Counted from the first letter of the stretch, positions 7,339 to 15,719 are shown. The stretch is DNA of 33,303 nucleotides from an archaeon (GCA_020053615.1 JAGVMW010000114.1:1-33303), one strand, 5' to 3'. Notes: generated by a model from the sequence alone, not told the origin. Program-made: numbers and translations.

Positions 7339-8645
7339 GCTCTAACCTCAACAGGAACTCTGATTTTTCCTGATATTAATCTTGGAAGCAGGGAATCTCG
7401 GATTTGTGAGAGTATATTTTGAGTATTGATATTATCTTCACATTTAAGCATTATTTTAATGATCGAATCTTCAAATTTTGAAATAACTTCTTTACTCGGA
7501 ACTATTATGGACATATCCAATATATCGCTGGCAGATATCCTTTGGTGACTGCCACTCGTTCCCCTGGCCATCTGTACCAACTCACCTAACACGGAATGTT
7601 CTTTAAACAGAAGATATAAGTAGCAAAAAAAGGATTTATTTGGTTTGAAAACTAAAAATTCAGTTGAGCATATTGATTTTTCTTTAGCATTTATGACTGG
7701 CCAGATTCTGGGAATTCTTGGATTCAATTTAGAGAATAAGACAGACATATTAGTGACAATAAATTTGTTGCTTAATATTTCAGAACCCCTTTGATCAAAT
7801 GATGTTTTCCCGCCATCGTATGCTTCAATACTCAAGTGACTAAATATCTCTTCAGGAGAACTAACTGGATTTATTTGTTCCTTATTTTGCGTAGCAATAT
7901 TATGAATCATTCCAATTTTCCATCCTTTCGGTATCTTTCCTAACTCAGAATCAACCATTTCTCCGCCAGTAGACTTATATGGCTTTCCTTTCTCGTTTTG
8001 AAATTCAAAGTCTATAAACCATCTTTTGAAGATTGCTCGGCTTAACTCCTCCAAAACTTTATTTATCTTCTGATTAAGTTCTATTTTTAAATCTAAATCT
8101 GAGAGGATTTTAGCGATGGCAATTTGTTCAGGAAAAGAGGGGATATTGATTTCATAGCTCATAATCGAATTTTTATCTCCACGTGGCATTTTGGTTCCTT
8201 TAGAAGTCAAAACAGTAAATTCAAAAAAGTTATCTTGAGATAAATAGTAGTAAAGATATTTGTTGTTTATGCTTGATTTTTTCCTTATAACCAATACATC
8301 ATTAGAACAACCACCGGAAAATTTTGCCAACCAAAATTTCTTAAAATATGTCCTAATATTTGAGAATAAAATATCTCCTTCTCTGAATTGAGTTACCTTC
8401 CCAACTTTAGGTAATGAAGAAGCCACAGTAATCCCGCCTTTTTCAGGCAGCATATTTTCGGTTGAAATAAAATTATTCAGATTTATTTCAACAAGACTAA
8501 TCTTTTCAGTAATATATGAAGCAGTTTCTTTTAACTCTTTAACTTCCCAATCTTCAGGAATCATTCCTATTTCAGTTTGCTTCATCTTTGATGAATGCTC
8601 AGAAAACTTGTTTTCTGTTGGTTTTAATTTAGTTTGTTGTTTCAT
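7326..8645 (-). CDS. hsdS: type I restriction specificity subunit HsdS
   Basis: The 439-residue protein has the usual two target-recognition domains and conserved helical spacers. The first unit opens with IPEDWEVKELKE (about 29-40) and ends with PEQIAIAKILSDLDLKIELNQK (about 179-200). The second opens with LGKIPKGWKIGMI (about 236-248) and ends with RDSLLPRLISGKIRV. The two targets make a bipartite recognition sequence, and the protein places HsdM on DNA. It overlaps the upstream gene by 4 bases (ATGA at 8642-8645). Met21, at MKQTEIGMIPEDW, is an alternative start and would remove an unusual 20-residue polar extension. Confidence 0.95.
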   Translation of the reverse strand: MKQQTKLKPTENKFSEHSSKMKQTEIGMIPEDWEVKELKETASYITEKISLVEINLNNFISTENMLPEKGGITVASSLPKVGKVTQFREGDILFSNIRTYFKKFWLAKFSGGCSNDVLVIRKKSSINNKYLYYYLSQDNFFEFTVLTSKGTKMPRGDKNSIMSYEINIPSFPEQIAIAKILSDLDLKIELNQKINKVLEELSRAIFKRWFIDFEFQNEKGKPYKSTGGEMVDSELGKIPKGWKIGMIHNIATQNKEQINPVSSPEEIFSHLSIEAYDGGKTSFDQRGSEILSNKFIVTNMSVLFSKLNPRIPRIWPVINAKEKSICSTEFLVFKPNKSFFCYLYLLFKEHSVLGELVQMARGTSGSHQRISASDILDMSIIVPSKEVISKFEDSIIKIMLKCEDNINTQNILSQIRDSLLPRLISGKIRVPVEVRAWHF

Positions 8646-9007
8646 TTCTTTTTTGCCTTCTTAGCCCAAAATGTAGATTTATCTCCTGCATGAAATCGTA
8701 TCTCGCCTTCTGCGACCTCATCAGGGTTAATCTTCATCCATCCGTCACCATTTGCAGAGTCGCATTCATCACTGCCCTCAAAGGTGAAATCATAAATCAA
8801 GTCCCCATCACATTTCTTAAAATCCCCATACATTGAACCTTGCACCAATCCAAAATGAAACTCCCCACTGCCTATTTGTTCTATTCTGATGAATGCCTGC
8901 ACTTCTTCATTGACATAATCATTATCCCATTCACTCATTTTTGTAATGTGCCATGTTCCAATGAAATCTTTTTTTCCTATTTTCGTTCGTTTTATTTTAG
9001 TTTTCAT
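8642..9007 (-). CDS. conserved small acidic protein of unknown function
   Basis: The 121-residue protein has a lysine-rich start, then IGTWHITKMSEWDNDYVNEE (16-35), a glycine-rich FHFGLVQGSMYGDF, an acidic DECDSANGDGW stretch, and a KKAKKK tail. I believe the GTWHI-x-x-M-x-x-WD-x-DY pattern belongs to a family of conserved hypothetical proteins, but I know no function for it. It sits between the DUF1016-like nuclease and hsdS with 4-base overlaps on both sides, so it is translationally coupled into the restriction operon. Confidence 0.75.
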   Translation of the reverse strand: MKTKIKRTKIGKKDFIGTWHITKMSEWDNDYVNEEVQAFIRIEQIGSGEFHFGLVQGSMYGDFKKCDGDLIYDFTFEGSDECDSANGDGWMKINPDEVAEGEIRFHAGDKSTFWAKKAKKK

Positions 9008-10017
9008 CCTAAATCATTAAGCCTCTTTTCTATATCTTCTTTAGATGGCAGATACTTCATGAGTTCTTTAGGAAGCAATTGCGTTATTTTATATGTAGCA
9101 ACTCCAATTGGCTTTTTGGCATCGCGCAAAGCGTACTCTACTGTTGTTCTTCTCTTTTCTTTGCAGATAATAATACCTATAGAAGCATTCTCCTCATCTA
9201 ATTTAATCCGGCTATCCAATGCCGAAAGATAGAACTGCATTTTTCCGGCATATTCCGGTTTGAACTTACCCACTTTTAATTCAATAGCGACCAAACTTCT
9301 TAATTTTCGATGATATAATAACAAATCAATAAAGTATTCTTCATCATCTACTTCCATCCTATATTGGCTTCCAACGAAACAGAAATAGTTGCCCATCTCT
9401 GATAGGAAATTTTTGATTCTACTAACAAGGGCATTTTCCATTTCTTTTTCAGAGTGTTCTTCTCCCAACTCCAAAAAATCAAAAGTATACTCGTCTTTGA
9501 CCGCTAATTTAGCTTGATTTTGATATTTAACCGGAACAGTTTGGTCAAAGTTTGTTTGGTTGAGAAGATATTTTTCATAAGACTTGTTCTCAATTTGATG
9601 GATTAGGACATCTTTAGTCCAGCCAAACTTTCTGGTCATCTTAATATAAAACTCCCGCTCTAAATCATCTTTGCATTTCTCCATAATGATTATGTTTTTT
9701 ACCCAGCTTATTTCTCGCACCAATGGTGCGAGTTTTTCACTAGCTTTGTAATTTAGGTAAAAATTTCTCATTCTCCAAAGGTTTGCTGAAGAAAAACCTC
9801 CTACGCTAGGATATTCCGCTTGTAAATCTTTAGCTAAAGTTTCTACGATAGATTTACCCCAATCCTGCTTCTCAACTATTTTCTTACCAATATCCCAATA
9901 CAAACCAATGAGTTCTTTATTTACGGCTTTGAGTGCGGAATATTGGGCTTCTCTGATTCTTTGTTTTATTTCAATAAGAAAATGCCGATAATCATCTTTG
10001 GTTAGGTTTTTATTCAT
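9004..10017 (-). CDS. DUF1016/YhcG-family PD-(D/E)XK nuclease-like protein
   Basis: From the chosen start the protein is 337 residues. The N-terminal half is helical and carries YWDIGKKIVEKQ and GFSSANLWRMRNFY, typical of DUF1016/YhcG proteins. The C-terminal half is a nuclease-like core, with EEYFIDLLLYHRKLRSLVAIELKVGKF giving the D...E-x-K pattern, followed by AGKMQFYLSALD. The family is often found with type I restriction genes. The ATG at 10017 is preferred over the upstream ATG at 10038, because GGAGGT (complement of 10024-10029) lies six bases before it. Role in the complex is not established; extra nuclease or a helper is inference. Confidence 0.88.
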   Translation of the reverse strand: MNKNLTKDDYRHFLIEIKQRIREAQYSALKAVNKELIGLYWDIGKKIVEKQDWGKSIVETLAKDLQAEYPSVGGFSSANLWRMRNFYLNYKASEKLAPLVREISWVKNIIIMEKCKDDLEREFYIKMTRKFGWTKDVLIHQIENKSYEKYLLNQTNFDQTVPVKYQNQAKLAVKDEYTFDFLELGEEHSEKEMENALVSRIKNFLSEMGNYFCFVGSQYRMEVDDEEYFIDLLLYHRKLRSLVAIELKVGKFKPEYAGKMQFYLSALDSRIKLDEENASIGIIICKEKRRTTVEYALRDAKKPIGVATYKITQLLPKELMKYLPSKEDIEKRLNDLG

Positions 10018-10041
10018 GATTTTACCTCCACTTCCCAATCT

Positions 10042-10446
10042 TCAGGAATCATTCCTTTCCAGAAGCTTTTCATGGCTCTGGAATTTTTTGGCAAAATAAT
10101 CTTTTTTTGCGCAGGCTTCCCGAATTTCATCAATATGCGCTATATGTTTGTTTTCGTTAAGCCATTCATAAAATAAATATACGCTGAAAATAGTAGAAAG
10201 CAGTTCTGATACTGTGTTAAATATCCACTTATCAATGCACCACCTGAAAAAAGTCTCTAAAGTATACCTATCAATATCCTGCGGGCTTTCTTCTTCATCT
10301 ATTGCTAGATAGTCGTTAATATACAATTCTACATTGTTAAGGTGCTTTTTTATTGTTTTTTTGCTGAGGTTCTTTCGTAATAAGTACTCTTCAAATTGGT
10401 GGAGCAGTGCGATATTTTCTTTTTGAATTTTTTCGTATTTTTCCAT
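10042..10446 (-). CDS. SAM-like / phage-integrase core-binding-domain protein without catalytic domain
   Basis: The 134-residue protein (from Met at 10446) carries HQFEEYLLRKNLSKKTIKKH followed by LNNVELYINDYL. That is the helical pattern of the N-terminal core-binding domain of tyrosine recombinases. No catalytic domain (R...H-x-x-R...Y) follows, and the gene closes after 151 codons at most. AAGGT (complement of 10453-10457) supports the 10446 start; the frame extends to 10497. It lies between the AlbA_2 ATPase gene and the YhcG-like gene in the restriction operon. It could be a domesticated DNA-binding piece of a recombinase, interesting next to the putative recombination sites, or a coincidental helical protein. 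Confidence 0.65.
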   Translation of the reverse strand: MEKYEKIQKENIALLHQFEEYLLRKNLSKKTIKKHLNNVELYINDYLAIDEEESPQDIDRYTLETFFRWCIDKWIFNTVSELLSTIFSVYLFYEWLNENKHIAHIDEIREACAKKDYFAKKFQSHEKLLERNDS

Positions 10447-10498
10447 TGTCCTACCTTCATCCCTTCTTTCCCCAGTAATATGTATTTCTCTCATCAAA

Positions 10499-11989
10499 CT
10501 ACTTCCTTACACGCCCCCGATGTTTTAATCTCCCTCTCTGAATTACAACATATCCCCCGGTTTTCTTAGAGCCTACTTTTGTAATCCTTCCTTGATGTAT
10601 TAATTCTTGCAAGTAGCGCTTTAATGTTCCAAGGGGCATCTTTGTATCCTGTTCAATATCTGCCCGTTTACAGTTAGGATTTAGCTCGATAAAGTGAAAG
10701 ATTGTCTCAGATTTTATCGGCTCACTTATCGGCTCACTTATCGGCTCATTTAGTGGCTCAAATTTAGGATGAATCTTCAATCTTGTAATAAACTGGACTC
10801 TATCATCATCCGTAATAAATACTGGTGCAGGTGAACCATTATTTTGCATAGCACTTCTTATTTTCCTAAATCCGGTATTCTTTCCCTCTGTGAGCTTTAA
10901 TTCTTTTAAAAAATCACCAATTCTCCTATTTCTATACCGTTTAGAGATTACGATAGCATCATTAATATTATCTTTATTCAATGGAGGAAGAGGCCCAGGA
11001 TAACTGATTATATCAATTCGGTCAAGTTCGATTCTTACTTCAATCGGTGCGTCTATCTCATAGCTTTTATGATAAACAGCATTAACTAATGCTTCTTCAA
11101 TTGCAGTATAAGGATATGAAAAAAATCTTATTGCCTCTGCTTTAGTTGGCACTTTTATTACTTGTTCTTGTATTGCCGAATTTTTTATGTACTGTAAAGC
11201 AGAAATGATTTGATTTTGGAGGGGCCCGCTAAATCTTTCTTCTCTGAATTTATCACCGATTTTATCTTGGAATATGGTAACCTCAATCCAAGGGGTTTTA
11301 ATATATTTTTCTGGCTCATTGGAAAAAAATAATAGCCCTACGTTTTTAGGCTTCATCATTTCGTTAGGTCCTTCAATAATATTGAGGCTCTTGCAAAGCT
11401 CTTCAAAACTTAATGCTTTTGCACTTAATCCTGAATGAATATTCTGCAAATATGATTTAATCAACTCTACATTCAAGTCATTTAGCGATGCTTTCTGGTT
11501 TATTTGATCATCATAAGGGATCTGGTTAGACATTCCAATTAATTCTTTTTCTTCTTCTTTATTTGCAACAACTGTTGATGACGAATGACGAATATAGTAT
11601 TTATATTCTGATGCAACCCCAAACGATTTTGGTGCTTTGTACGGTCTTGCAGGGCCACCGGGGCAATATAAAATTATGAGGTTTTTAGAATTATATTTTG
11701 TGGGCTCAACAATGGGATAATAAGGCCATTGAATTTTGTTAGATAATTCTACTATTTTTTTCAAGATAAAATCTATCTGATTTTCGGCAATTCCAATTAT
11801 TCTTTTTTTATCGTCAACACCGATTATAATGTAGCCCCCTCCCCAATTATTAAAATCATTTGCAAAAGCACACATAGTATGAACTATTGATTCAGGATTA
11901 AACCCTTCTTTTAATTCAATTCTTTCTGATTCAATTAAATGTTCTTCAATTAATCGTTTGGCGTTTATTGGCAGCAGCATTTTATTCAT
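10499..11989 (-). CDS. AlbA_2 (Schlafen-like AAA_4) / HATPase_c_4 / winged-helix protein
   Basis: The 496-residue protein matches the COG2865 architecture. It has an N-terminal AlbA_2 domain (ESERIELKEGFNPESIVHTM near 20-40, then GGGYIIIGVDDKKRIIG near 50-66). A central ATP-binding region follows, with YPYTAIEEALVNAVYHKSYE and RRIGDFLKELKLTEGKNTGFRKI. A C-terminal winged helix near 435-485 (CKRADIEQDTKMPLGTLKRY) ends the protein. A short EPIS tandem repeat joins the last two parts. Members are common in restriction-modification and other defence loci, often called transcriptional regulators or ATP-dependent helicase-like proteins. It follows hsdM by 8 bases. Confidence 0.9.
   Translation of the reverse strand: MNKMLLPINAKRLIEEHLIESERIELKEGFNPESIVHTMCAFANDFNNWGGGYIIIGVDDKKRIIGIAENQIDFILKKIVELSNKIQWPYYPIVEPTKYNSKNLIILYCPGGPARPYKAPKSFGVASEYKYYIRHSSSTVVANKEEEKELIGMSNQIPYDDQINQKASLNDLNVELIKSYLQNIHSGLSAKALSFEELCKSLNIIEGPNEMMKPKNVGLLFFSNEPEKYIKTPWIEVTIFQDKIGDKFREERFSGPLQNQIISALQYIKNSAIQEQVIKVPTKAEAIRFFSYPYTAIEEALVNAVYHKSYEIDAPIEVRIELDRIDIISYPGPLPPLNKDNINDAIVISKRYRNRRIGDFLKELKLTEGKNTGFRKIRSAMQNNGSPAPVFITDDDRVQFITRLKIHPKFEPLNEPISEPISEPIKSETIFHFIELNPNCKRADIEQDTKMPLGTLKRYLQELIHQGRITKVGSKKTGGYVVIQRGRLKHRGRVRK
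10715..10760. repeat. 12-bp tandem repeat encoding EPIS units
   Basis: About 3.5 copies of ATCGGCTCACTT (plus strand) encode EPLN-EPIS-EPIS-EPIK in the linker before the C-terminal winged helix of the AlbA_2 protein. In-frame copy-number change would only alter linker length. Confidence 0.9.
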
Positions 11990-11997
11990 TCCTTTTT

Positions 11998-13521
11998 TTA
12001 TATCTTAAACCCAATCCCTTCCAGATTCTTCTTTATTTCAACATCCAACTTCTGCCCTTCTTTCATCTGTTCAGATAATTCAGCAGTTAATCGTTTCATC
12101 TTCTCTTCAAATGCTTCGTCGTCTTCTACTTCTTCTTGGATTCCAACATATCTTCCAGGAGTCAGGATAAAATTATTCTTCTCAACCTCTTCCAATTTAG
12201 CGGATTTGCAAAGGCCAGTAACATCTTCATATTTGAGCTTGTTTTCTCCTCTCCATGCGTGATAAGTGGAAGATATTTTCTTAACATCCTCATCAGTTAG
12301 TTCTCTATGTCTTCGGTCAATCATCACACCCATATTTCTGGCATCAATAAACAAGATTTGCCCTCTTCTGTCCCTAAACGAATGGTCTTTTTTATCTCGT
12401 GTAACAAACCACAAGCAGGCAGGAATTCCAGTATTGTAGAATAACTGGGCAGGTAATGCTACCATGCAATCAACAATATCAGAAGTAATCATATCCTTCC
12501 TTATTTCGCCCTCATTAGAAGTATTTGATGACATTGAGCCATTTGCCAGAACAAAGCCAGCTACGCCAGTAGGATTCAAATGATGAATAAAATGCTGAAC
12601 CCAGGCAAAATTGGCATTATTTTTTGGAGGCACTCCAAACTTCCATCTTACATCTTCCTGCAATAATTCGCCATTCCAATCTGAATCATTAAACGGAGGA
12701 TTGGCAAGAATAAAATCTGCTTTCAAATCTTTATGCTGGTCATCATGGAAAGCATCGCCCCATTTGATATTTGAGTCAATCCCTCTGATAGCCATATTCA
12801 TCTTACAAAGCTTCCATGTTGTCTGGTTGCTTTCTTGTCCATAAACCGAAATGTCTTTTATTTTTCCGCCATGAGCCTCTACAAACTTTTCGGATTGAAC
12901 AAACATTCCACCTGAACCACAGCAGGGATCAAATATTCTTCCTTTGTATGGCTCTAACATCTCAGTTAATAGTTTTACAATAGAACGAGGAGTATAGAAC
13001 TGCCCGCCTTTCTTTCCTTCAGCAGAGGCAAATTCACCTAAAAAATATTCATAGACTCTTCCAAGAATGTCTTTACTACGATTCTCTTTATCACCAAGTC
13101 CAATCGTTCCGATTAAATCAATCAATTCCCCTAATCTTTGCTTGTTCAATCCTGGACGAGCATAATTCTTTGGCAAAACTCCTTTAAGTGAGGGATTGTC
13201 TCTTTCAATAATATCCATAGCTTCATCAAGAAATTTTCCAACTTCTGGCTTTTTTGCATTGGCTTGAAGATGCTCCCATCTTGCTACTTTTGGGACAAAG
13301 AAAATTCTCCGCGAAACATACTCATCAACATCTTCTGGATCTGAATCTTTCTCTTTTTTCAGTTTTTCATAAACTTCAGTAAAAGCATCAGAAATATACT
13401 TTAAGAAAATCAAACCTAAAACAACGTGCTTATATTCAGCAGCATCCATATTGCTTCTTAGCTTATCAGCAGAAGACCATAATTTTTGTTCAAACCCTAA
13501 ATTAGCACCGTTATTTGACAT
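11998..13521 (-). CDS. hsdM: type I restriction-modification DNA methyltransferase HsdM
   Basis: The 507-residue protein has an N-terminal HsdM helical domain (FEQKLWSSADKLR; YKHVVLGLIFLKYISDAF, 30-47). The N6-adenine methyltransferase domain follows: GQFYTPRSIVKLL (173-185), AdoMet motif I FDPCCGSGGMF (197-207), and catalytic motif IV NPPF (274-277) in ILANPPFNDSDW. It methylates adenine in the target chosen by HsdS and is required for restriction. The ATG at 13521 overlaps the end of the small ribbon-helix-helix-like gene by 11 bases. HsdM is encoded first among the restriction genes, consistent with making methylase before nuclease. Confidence 0.97.
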   Translation of the reverse strand: MSNNGANLGFEQKLWSSADKLRSNMDAAEYKHVVLGLIFLKYISDAFTEVYEKLKKEKDSDPEDVDEYVSRRIFFVPKVARWEHLQANAKKPEVGKFLDEAMDIIERDNPSLKGVLPKNYARPGLNKQRLGELIDLIGTIGLGDKENRSKDILGRVYEYFLGEFASAEGKKGGQFYTPRSIVKLLTEMLEPYKGRIFDPCCGSGGMFVQSEKFVEAHGGKIKDISVYGQESNQTTWKLCKMNMAIRGIDSNIKWGDAFHDDQHKDLKADFILANPPFNDSDWNGELLQEDVRWKFGVPPKNNANFAWVQHFIHHLNPTGVAGFVLANGSMSSNTSNEGEIRKDMITSDIVDCMVALPAQLFYNTGIPACLWFVTRDKKDHSFRDRRGQILFIDARNMGVMIDRRHRELTDEDVKKISSTYHAWRGENKLKYEDVTGLCKSAKLEEVEKNNFILTPGRYVGIQEEVEDDEAFEEKMKRLTAELSEQMKEGQKLDVEIKKNLEGIGFKI

Positions 13522-13663
13522 TTTCTCGCCCCCTCTTATCTAACTCTGCTTCCATGCACTTCTCAAACTGACGAGATACTATCCAGCCTTCTTTCTTGCA
13601 TATCTCTCTATACTTATCGTAAAGTTCAGAGTTTACTTTCAATGTGATGTTTTTTGTTTTCAT
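13511..13663 (-). CDS. 50-residue ribbon-helix-helix-like leader protein (copy 1)
   Basis: The sequence NITLKVNSELYDKYREICKK followed by GWIVSRQFEKCMEAEL has the strand-helix-helix pattern of a ribbon-helix-helix DNA-binding protein. The ATG at 13663 is chosen over an upstream start at 13693 because a GGTGGGG element lies 4-10 bases before it (complement of 13668-13674). The upstream start would also fall where a second copy of the gene (32630-32779) has no counterpart. It heads the type I restriction operon and overlaps hsdM. A nearly identical protein heads the unrelated module F operon. Being first, small and DNA-binding, it is probably an autoregulator controlling when the defence genes are made, which is inference. 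Confidence 0.85.
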   Translation of the reverse strand: MKTKNITLKVNSELYDKYREICKKEGWIVSRQFEKCMEAELDKRGRENVK

Positions 13664-13696
13664 TTCACCCCACCTGATAAGAAATACTTGCACATA

Positions 13697-13709
13697 CTTA
13701 TAAATATTA
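13697..13709 (-). promoter_or_regulatory. TATA box of the module C restriction operon
   Basis: On the minus strand TAATATTTATAAG lies 34-46 bases before the leader ATG, leaving room for a short untranslated region with the GGTGGGG ribosome site. The same box with nearly identical flanks is at 32822-32835. Confidence 0.65.
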
Positions 13710-13796
13710 CTGTTTTCTCGCCACTAACTACTGAATACTGAAACTCCCACCCTACCCACCCAAAGCGTCTTCTTTTTGTAAAAAGAAGCAAAAACA

Positions 13797-13905
13797 AAAC
13801 GGAATTCCCCCCTACGAACGACTAAACTAATGTCTGCTTCGCAGTAATTGATGTTAAAGTAAGTAAAAACTACGGCACCTATCTGATTTTCGGCAGTAAG
13901 AAAAC
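13797..13905. repeat. module C right terminal inverted repeat
   Basis: The blocks ACGGAATTCCCCCC (13799-13812), TTAAAGTAAGTAAAAA (13854-13869), GATTTTCGG (13885-13893) and GGCAGTAAGAAAA (13892-13904) are exact complements, in mirrored order, of blocks in 3566-3757. The 13664-14055 gap holds this arm, small hairpins (CTCCGC/GCGG at 13908-13925) and half of site S4. The ORF across 13724-14011 is not believed to be a gene. Confidence 0.85.
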
Positions 13906-13971
13906 TTCTCCGCTTTTTTTCTGCGGAAAAAAATGCTCGACCCCGTTGCACTCTCGCTACGCTCGGGTCGG

Positions 13972-13984
13972 CTAACAGCGGAAG
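13972..13984 (+). repeat. site S4, left half (AACAGC side)
   Basis: GGGTCGGCTAACAGCGG (13965-13981) matches the left core of S1 and S5 (GGGTCGGCAAACAGGGG). The expected GTTATAT half is 1.57 kb away at 15559-15565, beyond an insertion sequence. Confidence 0.65.
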
Positions 13985-15541
13985 CCGTCCCGCAATCCCC
14001 TCCCAAAACACAATTTAAATCTTCATTCTTCTCAGAAAAAAATAAAATCCCTCATTTAACACTCCACTGCTCCTTTCATCCTCCAAATCTTCATTAAATT
14101 ATGAGCAATACAGGCCAAATTAAACTCAATCTTCACCTTTTCCTTGCCTCGAAGCAGGAATTCCCTGAATCCCAAGTTCTGCTTGATATTCCCATACACC
14201 GGCTCGACCGTAATTTTCCGCAAAGAATACACTTTCTTTGCTTCATCTGTTTTCATCTTGTCTCTCATCCTCAGCCGTTCACGGAAGTAGAACGGCACAT
14301 CTTTTTTCTTCCCTAATTTATCATTATAATAACTCAATATCTTCATGCCGTTTTTCCTCGTGTACTGAAACTTGAAGTAAAATCGATGTTTTCCGACGAT
14401 TAATTCATCTCTCTTGGCATCATACTCATACTGGTCGTGATTCAAACTTTGCTCCTTGCCGTCAAACTCTTGTGCTTGTGCACGAGAAGGCACATATAAA
14501 TCAATCTTATTTTCCTCCGCAAATTTAATGTTCCCCGCGTCACTATAACCGCAGTCAACTCCCACCTTTGTGTCATCTTTCAAAGTTATATTCTCTTTAA
14601 CATTCTTCATCTGCGGGATGAACTGGTGAACATCATGCTTGTCCTGGCAGATCTCATTGGCAATAATTATCTGATTCCTGTCGACAGTTAGCTGAGCATT
14701 GTAGCTCAGCTCGGAATGCCTTTTCTTGGTCTGCATGGCTCTGGCTTCAGGATCAGAAAGGGAGACTTTCTTCAACCCATACTTTTCCAGTTCATTTTTA
14801 GCTTGTTCAATATTCTTTTTGACCTTCTTCTTATCTTCTGCCTCATGGAATTCCCTAACTATTTTCTTAAGGTCTCTTTTGTCAATTCCAGTAAGCCCTT
14901 CTTCCCTATCGTCGAAGAGTTGGTCTTCCAGTTCATCCAGAGCTATATCTTCTTTGATCATCTTTTCGATAGCTTGGTCCAGTTTGTCCAACCCTTTCTT
15001 ATCCATATATCTCTTGCTACCAGCGTAGGCCTTTAAGGTTGTTCCATCGATGCTGATAAAGCTGAGGTCAGTAAGGTTGTGCCTGGCGGCGATTTCCACC
15101 GTTTTTTTGAATGCATCTTTGACAAATTCAGGATGTTCCATCCTGAAGCGGTTTATCGTCCTGAAATCTGGATGGACTTTCTCTGCCAGATACATGAAAA
15201 TAAAGTTTTCTCTGGTTGCCCTGGCCAATCTTCTGGAAGATCTGGTTTTGCAAAGCATCCCGTAAACCAAGATTTTCATGATAATTCTCGGGTGATAGGC
15301 AGGATGCCCTGCGCCTTCGTAGATCAAATCAAAGTCGGAGAAATCTAACTCATCAACATAGTTTTCCACTAGGAAACAGATGTGGTCTTTAGGAATGATT
15401 TCTGTTATCGACGGTGGCAGAAGCCAATTCTGGTCTTGGTAAGAATTTATGTATGCCATATTGCACCTCATTTTATTGATGATAAGATTATAACTTGTCG
15501 ACGGGAGAACTAGTATTTATATTTTGTGAATTATGGGACGG
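13985..15541 (-). mobile_element. IS1182-family insertion sequence, apparently intact
   Basis: An element of about 1557 bases with one transposase gene. Its ends share CCGTCCC (13985-13991) and, inverted, GGGACGG (15535-15541). Imperfect similarity continues inward (CCCAAAACACAATTTAAAT against CCCATAATTCACAAAATATAAAT), so the terminal inverted repeats are short and imperfect. No target duplication is evident with these ends, so the boundaries are good to about 10 bases only. It splits site S4. Confidence 0.75.
14056..15459 (-). CDS. IS1182-family DDE transposase
   Basis: The 467-residue protein catalyses movement of the surrounding element. The N-terminal DUF772-type domain has YEGAGHPAYHPRIIMKILVY (about 46-65) and RSSRRLARATRENFIFMYLA, then the TINRFR block. 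The DDE catalytic residues are likely the Asp in FISIDGTTLKAYAG (about 134-147), the Asp in KVGVDCGYSDAGN, and the Glu in ITVEPVYGNIKQNLGFREFL near the C-terminus. This order is that of the IS1182/IS5-like group. The start at 15459 (MAYINSYQDQNWL) is chosen because GAGGTG lies just before it; the frame opens at 15471. No frameshift is seen, so the transposase is likely active. Confidence 0.95.
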   Translation of the reverse strand: MAYINSYQDQNWLLPPSITEIIPKDHICFLVENYVDELDFSDFDLIYEGAGHPAYHPRIIMKILVYGMLCKTRSSRRLARATRENFIFMYLAEKVHPDFRTINRFRMEHPEFVKDAFKKTVEIAARHNLTDLSFISIDGTTLKAYAGSKRYMDKKGLDKLDQAIEKMIKEDIALDELEDQLFDDREEGLTGIDKRDLKKIVREFHEAEDKKKVKKNIEQAKNELEKYGLKKVSLSDPEARAMQTKKRHSELSYNAQLTVDRNQIIIANEICQDKHDVHQFIPQMKNVKENITLKDDTKVGVDCGYSDAGNIKFAEENKIDLYVPSRAQAQEFDGKEQSLNHDQYEYDAKRDELIVGKHRFYFKFQYTRKNGMKILSYYNDKLGKKKDVPFYFRERLRMRDKMKTDEAKKVYSLRKITVEPVYGNIKQNLGFREFLLRGKEKVKIEFNLACIAHNLMKIWRMKGAVEC

Positions 15542-15565
15542 TCTGAGGGGTCCCATATGTTATAT
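15542..15565 (+). repeat. site S4, right half (GTTATAT side)
   Basis: GGGGTCCCATATGTTATAT followed by GACAT corresponds to the right core of S1 (CCCCATACGTTATAC) and to the GACAT after S2. It directly abuts the insertion sequence end. Confidence 0.65.
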
Positions 15566-15685
15566 GACATTTTCTGTCGTTGTAACTGTACTCTACGCTA
15601 ACGCTAAACTCTAAGGACTTTATGATTGACGCTTCCGTGACAGCTAACTTTAAAACTACGAGTGGGGGCTAACTTAACGGAAAGA

Positions 15686-15718
15686 TTTATATACATAATA
15701 TGATGTATCTAAGTACAT
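15686..15718 (+). promoter_or_regulatory. TATA box and inverted repeat before the MNT gene
   Basis: TTTATATAC (15686-15694) lies 26-34 bases before the ATG at 15720. Between it and the start is ATGTATctaAGTACAT (15703-15718), an inverted repeat around the expected transcription start that could be an operator for the winged-helix domain of the MNT protein. 15566-15685 holds no gene that I can see. Confidence 0.5.
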
Positions 15719-15719
15719 A

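Larger units (their letters stand above)
13511..13885. repeat. module frame repeat, copy 1 (leader gene, promoter and upstream DNA)
   Basis: The segment is homologous in direct orientation to 32630-32990. It comprises the small leader gene, the TATA box with GCACATACTTATAAA, then ACGGAATTCCCCC, then ACGAACGACTAAA with TAATGTCTGCTTCGCAGTAATTGAT, then AAAACTACGG. Similarity stops at the cargo genes on one side and becomes weak toward S4 on the other. Confidence 0.9.

Noticed and set aside
13724..14011. 95-codon minus-strand frame between the restriction leader and the IS
   Set aside because: It crosses the module C inverted repeat, the S4 left half and the IS end, so it is an artefact of recent joining.
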